A stretch of 64,000 bases of DNA from Streptomyces sp. NBC_01294 (GTDB lineage: Bacteria > Actinomycetota > Actinomycetes > Streptomycetales > Streptomycetaceae), in the NCBI RefSeq assembly GCF_035917235.1, contig NZ_CP108423.1, forward strand, positions 5,485,501-5,549,500, written 5' to 3'. Below, one piece after another: positions 15,340-25,272 of this stretch; position 1 is the stretch's first letter, and each line of letters begins with the position of its first letter. Under the pieces are notes generated by a model. That model did no database searches and was not told the DNA's origin. It saw only the letters and a program-made list of their open reading frames with translations. Position numbers and translations under genes: made by a program.

Positions 15340-18225
15340 ATGAGCGAGACGAACACCCCGGCCCCCGAGGCGGCCGAGGCGCACCGTTACACGGCTGCCA
15401 TGGCCGCCGACATCGAGGCACGCTGGCAGGACGTATGGGACGCGCAGGGCACGTACGAGGCCCCGAACCCGTCCGGTGACCTGGCCGGGACCGATCCGGT
15501 TCAAGCGGCCGCGGTGGTCGCACGGCCCAAGAAGTTCATCATGGACATGTTCCCGTACCCGTCCGGTGCGGGGCTGCACGTCGGCCACCCGCTCGGGTAC
15601 ATCGCCACCGACGTCTACGCCCGCCACCAGCGGATGACCGGCCACAACGTCCTGCACACCCTGGGCTTCGACGCCTTCGGCCTGCCGGCCGAGCAGTACG
15701 CCGTGCAGACCGGCACGCACCCGCGCGTGTCGACCGAGGCCAACATCGAGAACATGAAGGTCCAGCTGCGCCGGCTGGGTCTGGGCCACGACAAGCGGCG
15801 GTCGTTCGCCACGATCGACCCGGACTACTACAAGTGGACCCAGTGGATCTTCCTGCAGATCTACAACTCCTGGTATGACGCCGACGCGCAGAAGGCCCGG
15901 CCGATCGCCGAGCTGGTCGCCGCCTTCGAGGACGGCTCCCGTGAGGTTCCCGGCGGCCGTGACTGGGCCGCGCTGACCGCGGGCGAGCGGGCCGACGTCC
16001 TGAACGAGTACCGGCTGGCGTACTCCTCGGACGCGCCCGTCAACTGGTGCCCCGGGCTGGGCACCGTACTGGCCAACGAGGAGGTCACCGCGGACGGCCG
16101 GTCCGAGCGCGGCAACTTCCCCGTCTTCAAGTCCAAGCTGAGCCAGTGGAACATGCGGATCACCGCGTACGCCGACCGGCTGCTGGACGACCTGGACGCG
16201 CTGGACTGGCCCGAGGCCATCAAGCTGCAGCAGCGCAACTGGATCGGCCGCAGCGAGGGCGCGCGCGTCGACTTCGCGCTGGGCGACGAGGCGATCACCG
16301 TCTTCACCACCCGTCCGGACACCCTGTTCGGCGCCACCTACATGGTGCTGGCGCCCGAGCACCCGCTGGTCGAGAAGTTCATCCCGGCCGCCTGGCCCGA
16401 GGGCACCCACGACGTGTGGACCGGCGGGCACGCCACGCCGGCGGAGGCCGTCACCGCCTACCGCAAGCAGGCCGCCTCGAAGTCCGACGTCGAGCGCCAG
16501 GCCGAGGCCAAGGACAAGACCGGTGTCTTCACCGGCGAGTACGCGGTCAACCCGGTCAGCGGCGACAAGGTCCCGGTCTTCATCGCCGACTACGTGCTGA
16601 TGGGCTACGGCACCGGCGCGATCATGGCCGTTCCGGCGCACGACGGCCGCGACTTCGAGTTCGCGCGCGCCTTCGAGCTGCCGATGCGCTGCGTCGTGCA
16701 GCCGTCGGACGAGCGCGGCACCGACCCGTCGACGTGGGACGACGCCTTCGTCTCGTACGACGCGAAGCTGGTCAACTCGACCGGTGAGGGCATCTCGCTG
16801 GACGGCCTGGGCGTCGTCGAGGCGAAGGCCGCGATCACCGACTGGCTGGCCGAGCGCGGCATCGGCGAGGGGACCGTCAACTTCCGGCTGCGCGACTGGC
16901 TGTTCAGCCGCCAGCGCTACTGGGGCGAGCCCTTCCCGATCGTCTACGACGAGGACGGCGTCGCACACTCGCTGCCCGCGTCGATGCTGCCGCTGGAGCT
17001 GCCGGAGGTCGAGGACTACTCGCCGCGCACCTTCGAGCCGGACGACGCGAACTCCAAGCCGGAGACCCCGCTGTCGCGCAAGGCGGACTGGGTCGAGGTC
17101 GAGCTGGACCTGGGCCGCGGCGAGGGCGTCAAGCGCTACCGGCGCGAGACCAACACGATGCCGAACTGGGCCGGTTCCTGCTGGTACGAGCTGCGCTACC
17201 TGGACCCGACCAACTCCGAGGCGCTGGTCGACCCGGCGATCGAGCAGTACTGGATGGGCCCGCGCGAGGGTCAGCCGCACGGCGGTGTCGACCTGTACGT
17301 GGGCGGCGCGGAGCACGCGGTGCTGCACCTGCTGTACGCGCGCTTCTGGTCGAAGGTGCTGTTCGACCTGGGTCACGTCTCGTCCGTCGAGCCGTTCCAC
17401 AAGCTGTTCAACCAGGGCATGATCCAGGCGTACGTCTACCGCGACGAGCGCGGCTTCCCGGTCTCGGCCACGGAGGTCGAGGAGCGGGACGGCAAGTTCT
17501 TCTTCGAGGGCGAGCCGGTCAAGCGCGAGCTGGGCAAGATGGGCAAGTCCCTGAAGAACGCCGTCACGCCGGACGAGATCTGCGAGGAGTACGGCGCGGA
17601 CACGCTGCGCCTGTACGAGATGGCGATGGGTCCGCTGGACGTCTCCCGTCCGTGGGACACGCGGGCCGTGGTGGGCCAGTACCGCCTGCTGCAGCGGCTG
17701 TGGCGCAACATCGTCGACGAGGAGACGGGCGCCGTCACCGTCGTCGACGGGGAGCCCGCCGAGGACACGCTGCGCGCGCTGCACAAGGCGATCGACGGGG
17801 CCGGCGCGGACCTGGCGGGGCTGCGGTTCAACACCGCCATCGCCAAGATCACCGAGCTGAACAACGCCCTGACGAAGGCGGGCCGGCCGCTGGAGCGCTC
17901 GGTCGCCGAGCGCCTGGTGCTGCTGGTCGCCCCGCTGGCCCCGCACATCGCGGAGGAGCTGTGGCACCGCCTGGGCCACAGCGACTCGGTGGTCCACCAG
18001 GACTTCCCGGTCGCCGACCCGGCGTACGTCGTGGACGAGAGCGTGACGTGCGTGGTGCAGGTCAAGGGCAAGGTCAAGGCGCGGCTGGAGGTGTCGCCGA
18101 CGATCACGGAGGCGGAGCTGGAGCAGCTGGCCGTGACCGACGAGGGTGTCGTGGCGGCGCTGGGCGGCGCGGAGATCCGCAAGGTGATCGTGCGCGCGCC
18201 GAAGCTGGTGAACATCGTCATCTGA
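15340..18225 (+). CDS. leuS: Leucyl-tRNA synthetase
   Basis: 961 aa class I synthetase that charges tRNA-Leu. HIGH-type motif [12 protein letters not shown] near residue 85, KMSKS-type loop KMGKSLKN near residue 732, connective-peptide editing domain in between ([13 protein letters not shown], then [18 protein letters not shown]), and a zinc-less actinobacterial body. ATG at 15340 gives [19 protein letters not shown] lies 11 nt upstream. Read-through of the attenuator at 15265-15290 controls it. It lies in the transcription direction of the twin tRNA-Ala genes but behind a strong terminator. Confidence 0.97.
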   Translation: MSETNTPAPEAAEAHRYTAAMAADIEARWQDVWDAQGTYEAPNPSGDLAGTDPVQAAAVVARPKKFIMDMFPYPSGAGLHVGHPLGYIATDVYARHQRMTGHNVLHTLGFDAFGLPAEQYAVQTGTHPRVSTEANIENMKVQLRRLGLGHDKRRSFATIDPDYYKWTQWIFLQIYNSWYDADAQKARPIAELVAAFEDGSREVPGGRDWAALTAGERADVLNEYRLAYSSDAPVNWCPGLGTVLANEEVTADGRSERGNFPVFKSKLSQWNMRITAYADRLLDDLDALDWPEAIKLQQRNWIGRSEGARVDFALGDEAITVFTTRPDTLFGATYMVLAPEHPLVEKFIPAAWPEGTHDVWTGGHATPAEAVTAYRKQAASKSDVERQAEAKDKTGVFTGEYAVNPVSGDKVPVFIADYVLMGYGTGAIMAVPAHDGRDFEFARAFELPMRCVVQPSDERGTDPSTWDDAFVSYDAKLVNSTGEGISLDGLGVVEAKAAITDWLAERGIGEGTVNFRLRDWLFSRQRYWGEPFPIVYDEDGVAHSLPASMLPLELPEVEDYSPRTFEPDDANSKPETPLSRKADWVEVELDLGRGEGVKRYRRETNTMPNWAGSCWYELRYLDPTNSEALVDPAIEQYWMGPREGQPHGGVDLYVGGAEHAVLHLLYARFWSKVLFDLGHVSSVEPFHKLFNQGMIQAYVYRDERGFPVSATEVEERDGKFFFEGEPVKRELGKMGKSLKNAVTPDEICEEYGADTLRLYEMAMGPLDVSRPWDTRAVVGQYRLLQRLWRNIVDEETGAVTVVDGEPAEDTLRALHKAIDGAGADLAGLRFNTAIAKITELNNALTKAGRPLERSVAERLVLLVAPLAPHIAEELWHRLGHSDSVVHQDFPVADPAYVVDESVTCVVQVKGKVKARLEVSPTITEAELEQLAVTDEGVVAALGGAEIRKVIVRAPKLVNIVI

Positions 18226-18356
18226 TGATCCCGCCCCCGTATGGGGGAGATCCCGTACGGGCAGGTTGGGGGTTCGAATGGAACCCCTGGCCTGCCCGGG
18301 GCGTTTACGGTGGAGGGGACGGAAAACGGCTGGCGGGGACTGGGGAAGGGACACTC

Positions 18357-19139
18357 ATGGAGGCCGCGCTGATCATCTTCGCGCTGATGGTTCTTTTCGC
18401 CTTCCTCGGCTTGGGCGCGTACGCGACCGTCAAGGTGGTGCAGGCGACCAAGCGCGGGGTGGACCGCACGATCACGCAGGCTCGGCGGACCGTGGAGGAC
18501 ACCACCCTGCGCGCCAAGAGCTTCGGGCAGGTCGGGGTCGCGGGCGCGCTGGCGCAGCTGCGGCTGGACCTGCGGACGTCCATGCGGTCCACGCAGCAGG
18601 CGCTGCACGACGGCGTCCGGGTGGACGCCTCGCTGAGGGAGTCGATCGCACTGTTCGAGCGGCTGAGCGCGCACGGACACGAGCTGGACGACGAGCTGAA
18701 GCGGCTGGAGCAGGATCCGGACCGCCAGCGGATCGCGGACAGCCTGCCCGACCTGCGCGAGCGGACGGCCAAGATCACGCAGGCCTCCGAGTCGCTGCGG
18801 TGGGCCGCGCGCGACCGCGCGCGGCGCTTCGCGGAGGACGACCTGTCCACCCTGTCGGCCCAGATCGAGGTTGAGTCGGACGCGCTGCGGGACTGGTCGC
18901 GGGAGTCGGTGGACCACCTGGCGGCGGCGGCCGCGGAATGGGACGCGGTGCAGGCTCGGGCACAGGCCTCCGGGGACGCTCAGGGGAATGCCGAGGGGAA
19001 TGCTCAGGGGCAGTCCTCCGGACAGTCTTCGGCCGCGGGCGGGTGGGGCGCGGAACAGCAGCAGCCGGCCCTGAACCCGGCCGCCCCGGCGCCCCAGTAC
19101 CCGTGGCAGAAGACGCGCCGGCCGGAGAGCACGACCTGA
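18357..19139 (+). CDS. Membrane-anchored coiled-coil protein
   Basis: 260 aa. ATG at 18357 follows GGGGAAGGG. A single N-terminal transmembrane helix (ALIIFALMVLFAFLGLGAY, residues 4-22) is followed by a long Arg/Glu/Ala-rich helical region (about 25-215) with heptad-like hydrophobics, suggesting a cytoplasmic coiled coil. The tail is Gln/Ser/Ala/Gly low complexity ending in PWQKTRRPEST. No enzyme motif. Known to me only as a streptomycete conserved hypothetical. Its stop codon lies within the first of three 20-bp tandem repeats. Confidence 0.8.
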   Translation: MEAALIIFALMVLFAFLGLGAYATVKVVQATKRGVDRTITQARRTVEDTTLRAKSFGQVGVAGALAQLRLDLRTSMRSTQQALHDGVRVDASLRESIALFERLSAHGHELDDELKRLEQDPDRQRIADSLPDLRERTAKITQASESLRWAARDRARRFAEDDLSTLSAQIEVESDALRDWSRESVDHLAAAAAEWDAVQARAQASGDAQGNAEGNAQGQSSGQSSAAGGWGAEQQQPALNPAAPAPQYPWQKTRRPESTT

Positions 19140-19192
19140 GGTGCGGCGGGGCGACCTGAGGTGCGGCGGGGCGACCCGAGGTGCGGCGCGGC
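19133..19192. repeat. Three tandem 20-bp repeats
   Basis: The unit GACCTGAGGTGCGGCGGGGC occurs at 19133-19152 and 19153-19172, and with two changes at 19173-19192. The first copy includes the stop codon of the upstream gene. Confidence 0.9.
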
Positions 19193-19477
19193 GGGCGAGG
19201 CAGAGCGGGGCGCGGGAGGGCGCGCGGTACGGCGAGTGAGGCCCGCGGGCAGGGCGTACCTCTGCGTGCCTCCTGAGAGCCGCCTGTGTGCCTCCTGGGT
19301 GCTTCTTGCGCGGCGCGGCGAGGCGGTTCGGGCAGGCGAGGGGCCGTCGGCGGGTGCTTCGGCGCGGGCGGCCGACACGCCCGTGCCGTAGGCTCTGGCC
19401 GCTGTCCGGGGCCGTGCCGACCGGCAGGACGGGGCCCAGGCTGCCGTCCTGCCCCCACTGGCGGTAACCTCCGGCTC
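19140..19477. other. Intergenic region before degV
   Basis: 338 bp without a convincing gene. It holds the tandem repeats at its start and a very G-rich stretch (19193-19460). TAACCT at 19465-19470 is 7 nt before the degV ATG and is the likely -10 box. No RNA gene or further repeat was seen. Confidence 0.6.
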
Positions 19478-20323
19478 ATGTCCCGCCATGTCGCCATCGT
19501 CACCGATTCCACGGCCTACCTGCCCCAACCGGCCATGGCGCGGCACGGAATCACCTCCGTCCCGCTCACCGTGGTGCTCGGAGGCGAGGCGCTCGAAGAA
19601 GGCACCGAGATCTCGGCGCGCAGCCTGGCCCTGGCCCTGCAGAAGCGTCGCTCGGTCACCACCTCGCGCCCCAGCCCGGAGGAGTTCGTCCAGGCCTACC
19701 GCGCGGCCGCGGACGCCGGGGCGACCGGCATCGTGAGCCTGCACCTGTCCGCCGAGTTCTCCGGCACCTACGACGCCGCCGTGGTGGCCGCCAGGACCGC
19801 GCCCGTGCCCGTCCGCGTCGTGGACACCGGAATGGTGGCGATGGCCCTCGGCTTCTGCGCGCTCGCCGCCGCCGAGGTGGCGGAGGCGGGCGGTTCCGTG
19901 GACGAGGCGGTGGCGGCCGCGGAGAAGCGGGCGGCGGACATGTCCGCGTACTTCTACGTCGACACCCTCGACTACCTCCGCCGCGGCGGCCGGATCGGGG
20001 CGGCGCAGGCCCTCCTCGGCTCGGCCCTGGCGGTGAAGCCCCTCCTGACGCTGGACGGCGGGCGGATCGAGATGCTGGAGAAGGTGCGTACGGCCTCCAA
20101 GGCCATCGCCCGCCTGGAGGAGCTGGCCGTCGAGCGCGCCGGTTCCGCGCCGGTCGACGTGGCGGTGCATCACCTGGCGGCCCCGGAGCGGGCCGAGAAG
20201 CTCGCCCAGCGGCTTCGCGAGCGCATCCCCGGCCTGGTCGAACTGCACGTCAGCGAGGTCGGCGCGGTGATCGGCGCACACACCGGGCCGGGACTGCTGG
20301 CGGCGGTCGTCTCGCCCCGGTGA
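19478..20323 (+). CDS. DegV family fatty-acid-binding protein (FakB-like)
   Basis: 281 aa. Starts MSRHVAIVTDSTAYLP (family signature VAIVTDST), has TSRPSPEEF, the ligand-carboxylate-binding LHLSAEFSGTYDAA near residue 90, and YFYVDTLDYLRRGGRIG near residue 160. DegV/FakB proteins bind a fatty acid and present it to a FakA kinase; no fakA-like gene is in the window. ATG at 19478 is supported by TAACCT 7 nt upstream (leaderless pattern). Longer in-frame readings cross the promoter and are rejected. Confidence 0.93.
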   Translation: MSRHVAIVTDSTAYLPQPAMARHGITSVPLTVVLGGEALEEGTEISARSLALALQKRRSVTTSRPSPEEFVQAYRAAADAGATGIVSLHLSAEFSGTYDAAVVAARTAPVPVRVVDTGMVAMALGFCALAAAEVAEAGGSVDEAVAAAEKRAADMSAYFYVDTLDYLRRGGRIGAAQALLGSALAVKPLLTLDGGRIEMLEKVRTASKAIARLEELAVERAGSAPVDVAVHHLAAPERAEKLAQRLRERIPGLVELHVSEVGAVIGAHTGPGLLAAVVSPR

Positions 20324-20421
20324 TCACCGGAACGAGTGGCGCGGTTATCCACAACGGGGTTGTTGTCCACCGGAATTGAAGGCTCCGAACGGCGTTCGGG
20401 ATCGGCCCCTACGGTCGTGAC

Positions 20422-21543
20422 ATGACTCTTCGCACGCGTACTTCGCATCCGTCGGGCGCCACCAGCGGCCCGGGCCGCCCCCGTCTCTCCGACAGCCGTC
20501 TTTCCGACAGCCGTCTCCGCCACCGACGTGCCCGCCGGGCCGCCGTACCGGCCCATCCGGATCCGGGCGCGGTCCGCCGCCGCGCCGAAGCCCTGCTGGG
20601 CGGCAGCAGCCCGCCATCGGATCCTGCAGGGCCGGATCCTGCAGGGCCGGATCCTGCTCGGCCGGAGGATGATCCGAGCCCGGAGCCGGACCCCTGGACC
20701 CTGGCTGAGCCGGACCCTCGGCCCTCGGCTGAGGCGGATCCCCGGACCCCGCCTGACGGGGAGGTCCGGTCCCGGCCCGAGCGGGATCCCGAGGCGGATG
20801 TCCGCATCCCCCAGGGGGCGGAGGCTCGGGGTCTGTCCGGGGCGGATGTCCGGACGCCGCGCGATGAGGTCGCCGGGCTGTCTTCCGGGGCCGTGCGGAG
20901 GCTGGCCGTGCGGGAGCGGCTGCCGGTGTGGTTGCAGGCGCGCTGTGGGGTGGAGCCGCGGACGGTGGTCGCCGTCGGGGTGGTGCTGGTCGTCGCCGTC
21001 GGCTTCGCCGGGCAGCAGTACTGGTCGGCCCGGCCGCGGGCGGTGAGCGTCCCCGCAGTGGTCGCCCCGGGGGCCGTGCCGGCCGCGGCCACGGCGCCGG
21101 CCGCGGGAGGGGGCGCCGGTGGCGCCCCGCGGATCGTCGTCGACATCAGCGGCAAGGTCCGGGATCCCGGCGTGCGGCGGCTGCCCGCCGGCTCGCGGGT
21201 GGAGGACGCGCTGGCCGCCGCCGGGGGAGTGCGCCCGGGCACGGACACCAGCGGGCTCAACCGGGCGCGTGTGCTGGTGGACGGAGAACAGGTGCTGGTC
21301 GGCGCCCCGGCGCAGCCACCACCGGGCGGGGCCGCCGGAGGCCCGAGTCCGGGCCCGCTCAGTCTGGGCTCGGCCACGGTCGCGCAGTTGGACGGCCTTC
21401 CCGGGGTCGGGCCCGTGCTGGCGCAGCACATCGTCGACTTCCGCACCGCCCGCGGCGGGTTTCGTTCCGTGGACGAGCTCCGCCAGGTCAACGGCATCGG
21501 GGAGCGGCGCTTCGCCGACCTGCGGACGCTGGTGCGGCCGTGA
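20422..21543 (+). CDS. comEA: ComEA family DNA-binding protein
   Basis: 373 aa. The first ~165 residues are cytoplasmic, Pro/Asp/Arg-rich and repetitive. A transmembrane helix lies near 175-195 (VVAVGVVLVVAVGFAG), then an SLBB-like domain (IVVDISGKVRDPGVRRLPAG near 235) and a C-terminal helix-hairpin-helix pair (QLDGLPGVGPVLAQHI, QVNGIGERRFADL). ComEA binds double-stranded DNA at the cell surface and delivers it to ComEC in competent bacteria; natural competence is not established for streptomycetes. comEC follows with a 4-nt overlap. The long disordered N-terminus is unusual compared with Firmicute ComEA (about 200 aa). Confidence 0.9.
   Translation: MTLRTRTSHPSGATSGPGRPRLSDSRLSDSRLRHRRARRAAVPAHPDPGAVRRRAEALLGGSSPPSDPAGPDPAGPDPARPEDDPSPEPDPWTLAEPDPRPSAEADPRTPPDGEVRSRPERDPEADVRIPQGAEARGLSGADVRTPRDEVAGLSSGAVRRLAVRERLPVWLQARCGVEPRTVVAVGVVLVVAVGFAGQQYWSARPRAVSVPAVVAPGAVPAAATAPAAGGGAGGAPRIVVDISGKVRDPGVRRLPAGSRVEDALAAAGGVRPGTDTSGLNRARVLVDGEQVLVGAPAQPPPGGAAGGPSPGPLSLGSATVAQLDGLPGVGPVLAQHIVDFRTARGGFRSVDELRQVNGIGERRFADLRTLVRP
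20619..20663 (+). repeat. Three 15-bp coding repeats in comEA
   Basis: GGATCCTGCAGGGCC repeats at 20619-20633 and 20634-20648, then GGATCCTGCTCGGCC at 20649-20663. Each encodes DPAGP or DPARP, expanding the Pro-rich N-terminal region of ComEA. Confidence 0.9.
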
Positions 21544-23924
21544 ACCGCCCCGAGGGCCCGGGCCCGGTGGATCTGCGCCTCGCGGTACCGGCCGTGGCCG
21601 CCTGGGCGGCCGCCGCGCTCGCCCTGGACGCGCCCGCCCGCCGGACCGCGGTCGGGGTGGGGCTGGGGGTGGCCTGCGCGGGGGCGCTGATGCTGGCCGG
21701 GGGGCGGCGCCCTGGGCCGCTGTGGAGGGTCGCCCCAGCCGTCGCGGCAGCCCTGCTGTGCGCGGCCGCCGGAGCCGGCGTGGCGGGGCTCCAGCGGGCC
21801 GAGGCGCGGGCCGGTCCGGTCGCGGGGCTGGCGCGGGAGCACGCCCGTGTCCTCGCGGAGCTCACCGTCGGCTCCGACCCGAGGACCGCCGGCAGCGGGA
21901 GCGGGCCGCCGGTCGTGATGCTGGACGCGGTGGTGACCCGGGTGACCGGGCCCGACGGGAGGAGCACCCGCGTGAAGACGCCGGTCCGGGTGCTGGCCGG
22001 ACATGCGGGCTGGACCCGGCTCCAGCCCTCCACCCGGGTGGTCGTGGTCGCCCGGCTGGCCCCGGCACGGGGCGGGGAGCATGCCGTGGCGCTGCTCCGG
22101 CCGGCCGGTGACACCCCGCCCGGGGTGACCGCCGGCCCGGACACCGCGCAGCGGCTCGCGGGGCGGCTGCGGGCCGGGCTGCGCGAGGCCACGGAGGGGC
22201 TGCCGCCGGATGCCCGGGCCCTGCTGCCGGGGCTGGTCGTCGGGGACACCTCCCGGGTTCCGCCCGATCTGCACGAGGCCTTCAGGGCCACCGACCTGCT
22301 GCACCTGCTGGCCGTCTCCGGGTCGAACCTGACCGTGGTGCTGTTCCTGCTCATTGGTCCTCCGGCCCGCGCCCAGCAGGCCGAGCGCCGCGGGCTGGCG
22401 CCGCGGCTCGGGCTCTCACTGCGGATGACCGCCCTGTGCGGAGCGGCCCTGACGCTGGCGTTCGTGGTGGTGTGCCGGCCGGAGCCGAGCGTGCTGCGGG
22501 CGGCGGCCTGCGGGGCGGTCACCCTGCTGGCCCTCGCCACCGGGCGGCGCAGGTCCCTGATCCCGGCCCTGGGCGCCGCCGTGCTGCTGCTCGTGCTCTA
22601 CGAACCGTGGCTGGCCCGCAGTTACGGCTTCCTGCTCTCCGTCCTGGCCACCGGGGCGCTGCTCACCCTCGCTCCCCGGTGGAGCGAAGCCTTGCAGCGG
22701 CGCGGGATGAGGCCCGGGCTCGCCGAGGCGCTGGCGGCCGCGGCGGCCGCCCAGGCCGTGTGCGCGCCCGTGGTCGCCGTCCTCGCCGCCCGGGTCAGCC
22801 TCGTGGCGGTGCCGTGCAACCTGCTGGCCGAGCTGGCCGCAGGTCCGGCTACGGTCCTCGGCTTCGCCGCGCTCGCGGCCGCCCCGCTGTGGATGCCCGC
22901 CGCGGAGGTGCTCGCGTGGTGCGCGGGAGTGCCGGCCGGGTGGATCGCGGCCGTGGCCCGGGCCGGGGCGCGGATTCCGGGAGCGGAGCTGCCCTGGCCG
23001 GGCGGGCTGACCGGCGGCCTGCTGCTGGCCGTCGCCATCCTGGCCGTCGTGGGCCTCGGCGCGCGGCTCCGGCGGCGGCGGCGGTGGCTCTGCTCCGCGC
23101 TGGCGGTGCTGCTGCTCCTTGCCGTGCTGAGGCCGCCGCAGCTCACCCGTACGCTCTCCGGCTGGCCTCCGCCCGACTGGAGCTATGTCCAGTGCGCCGT
23201 GGGGCAGGGTGACGCCGCCGTCCTCGCCGTCGGCCCCGGCGAGGCCGTGGTGGTCGACGCCGGTCCGGATCCCGGCCCGGTGGACGACTGCCTGCGCGCC
23301 CTGGGCGTGCGGCGGGTGCCGATGCTCCTGCTGACGCATTTTCACGCGGACCACGTGGGAGGCCTGGCCGGGGTTCTGCGGGGCAGGTCCGTCGGCGTGA
23401 TCCAGGTCACCGGGCTGGAAGAGCCGCCGGGGCAGGCCGAATTCGTCCGTCGGACCGCGGCCGCCTCCGGCGTGCCGATCGTGCGGGCGGCGCAGGGGGA
23501 GCGGCGCCGGGCCGGGCCGTTCGCCTGGCAGGTGCTCTGGCCGCCGTCGGCCGGGCTGCCCGAGGGGCCCAACGACGCGAGCGTCGCCCTGCTGGTACGC
23601 GGCGCGGGCCTGACCCTGCTCCTGCTCGGAGACCTCGAACCACCCGCACAGCAGGCACTTCTGAGGGAACATCCGCAGCTGGGTCCGGTGGACGTCCTCA
23701 AGGTCGCCCACCACGGCTCCGCGCACCAGGACCCCGAGCTGCACGCCCGGATCCGGCCACGGCTCGCGCTCGTCCCCGTCGGGGCGGGCAACCGCTACGG
23801 ACACCCGGCGCCGCGTACGCTGGCCCGGTTGCGGGCGGTCGGCGCGACCGTACTGCGCACCGACACCGACGGCTCGATCGCCGTCAGCGGAGGGGGCGTT
23901 GGACTACGGGCATTTCCGGCCGAT
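21540..23924 (+). CDS. comEC: ComEC/Rec2 family DNA uptake channel protein; native stop codon not found
   Basis: Starts at GTG 21540, overlapping the comEA stop (GTGA). Predicted polytopic: N-terminal membrane helices, then a competence domain (DLLHLLAVSGSNLTVVLFLL near residue 254, many helices to ~540), and a C-terminal metallo-beta-lactamase domain with THFHADHVGGL near residue 600 and KVAHHGSAHQ near 722. The recognisable protein ends around GSIAVSGGG (about residue 785). The frame has no stop there: it stays open to TGA at 26193, through the YceI and holA genes in other frames. The end given is the last residue I regard as plausible. A one-base change would end it at TGA 23989-23991. Confidence 0.85.
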
Positions 23925-24048
23925 CGGGGGCGGAGGCGGCGCGGGCATACCGGGCGCGACCGCTCTGTTTGCCCACAACCCGACAGCATGATCGAATGCG
24001 TCTTCGCCAGAGCGGTCCAAGTCCACACAGCACGGGGGTGCATCAGTC

Positions 24049-24930
24049 ATGTTCGGTCGCCGACGGGGGATGGAGTCGGCCGGAAATTCCAGCCCGCACA
24101 CTTCCGCGACACTGACGCTGCCGCCGACGGCGCGTCTGCTCAGCTGCAGGGTCCTCGACACGGTCCACCAGCCGGTCCGGCAGGCCACGTTCGAGGTGAC
24201 CGACCCGATCGGCCGCCGGATCGTCGGCGGCGAGACCGACCCGTACGGCGGCTTCACGGCGGCCGTGCCGGAGGGGGAGTACCGGCTCTCCGTCACGGCC
24301 GAGGGGTACGCGCCGTTCCACGGGGTGACGCTCGTGGGGGACCCGGCGCAGCCCGGCACCGCGGAGATCATCCTCGACGCCGTGGAGCCGCCGCTGCTGC
24401 CTCAGCCCGGCCACTGGGAGCTCGACCCGACGCACTCGTCCATCGGCTTCACGGCCCGGCACATCGGCCTGGCCCGGATCCGCGGCCGGTTCAACACGTT
24501 CGCCGGCGCGGTACGGATAGCCGAGCGCATGGAGGACTCCTCCATGCACGTGATCATCGATGCGGCGAGCATCGACACCGGGGTACGGCTGCGGGACGAC
24601 CACCTGCGGTCGGGGGACTTCCTGGACGCGGTCCGGCACCCCACGGTGGAGTTCTACAGCGAACGGTTCATCCACCGCAGCGGCAGCCGCTGGGCCGTCG
24701 CGGGCGCCCTCACCCTGCACGGGGTCAGCCGGTCCGTCACCCTGGACACCCGGTACCTGGGGCTGGGCACGGGCATGGAGGGCGAGGTGCGGGCCGCCTG
24801 CCGGGCCACCGCGGAACTGCACCGCGAGGACTTCACCCTGAACTGGCAGTCGATGCTGGCGCACGGGATCGCGGCGATCGGTTCGAACGTGGACGTGACG
24901 CTGGACGTCCAGATCGTGCACAAGGCCTGA
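24049..24930 (+). CDS. YceI family protein with N-terminal carboxypeptidase-regulatory-like domain
   Basis: 293 aa. Residues about 30-110 (LLSCRVLDTVHQPVRQATF, EGEYRLSVTAEGYAPFHGVT) form a beta-sandwich like carboxypeptidase regulatory domains. Residues about 120-290 are a YceI lipocalin-like barrel: WELDPTHSSIGFTARHIGLA, RFNTFAGAVRI, DFLDAVRHPTVEFYSE, LTLHGVSRSVTLD. YceI proteins bind long isoprenoid or lipid ligands. No signal peptide is evident with ATG 24049, so it is likely cytoplasmic. The upstream comEC frame runs through it, but codon pattern and domain match make this frame the real one. Confidence 0.9.
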   Translation: MFGRRRGMESAGNSSPHTSATLTLPPTARLLSCRVLDTVHQPVRQATFEVTDPIGRRIVGGETDPYGGFTAAVPEGEYRLSVTAEGYAPFHGVTLVGDPAQPGTAEIILDAVEPPLLPQPGHWELDPTHSSIGFTARHIGLARIRGRFNTFAGAVRIAERMEDSSMHVIIDAASIDTGVRLRDDHLRSGDFLDAVRHPTVEFYSERFIHRSGSRWAVAGALTLHGVSRSVTLDTRYLGLGTGMEGEVRAACRATAELHREDFTLNWQSMLAHGIAAIGSNVDVTLDVQIVHKA

Positions 24931-24953
24931 TCGCGGACGCTCCCGGAGGGAGC

Positions 24954-25196
24954 TCAGGGGGCTTCCAGCCAGCCTTCGTACTCGGCGGCGAGGTCGTCCA
25001 GCGAGGTGCTGTCGAGCCGTTCGTTCGGATCCTCGACGACCACCAGCCACTGGGCGTCCTCGGCGTCGTCCTCGCCGGCCAGTGCGTCGCGGACCAACTG
25101 CGGTTCCTCCGGGAGCCCGAAGCGGTCGACGGCCTCCCGCGCCACCTCCTCGGCGGCGTCGCGGTCGGGCAGGACGAGTACATGTCGCACGTTCAC
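24954..25196 (-). CDS. Small conserved acidic protein, 80 aa
   Basis: GTG at 25196 to TGA 24954. The product starts VNVRHVLVLPDRDAAEEVAREA and contains FGLPEEPQLVRDALAGEDD and QWLVVVEDPNERL; it ends AAEYEGWLEAP. Strongly acidic, alpha/beta, with a ferredoxin-like feel similar to RraB-type small proteins, but I cannot assign a family. It lies between yceI and holA on the opposite strand, with its 5' end 76 bp from the holA start, so the two genes diverge. GTG at 25190 is an alternative start. Confidence 0.7.
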   Translation of the reverse strand: MNVRHVLVLPDRDAAEEVAREAVDRFGLPEEPQLVRDALAGEDDAEDAQWLVVVEDPNERLDSTSLDDLAAEYEGWLEAP

Positions 25197-25272
25197 CCGG
25201 ACATTCTCGAGTACGCGGCGGAGGCGGCCGCCGGGCGGGGGGCTGTCAGTGCGGCGTGGGATGCTGGAGGCG

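Noticed and set aside
15060..15340. T-box riboswitch upstream of leuS
   Set aside because: No AGGGTGGNACCGCG-like T-box core or specifier loop was found; a leader peptide with Leu codons and a terminator explains the region better.
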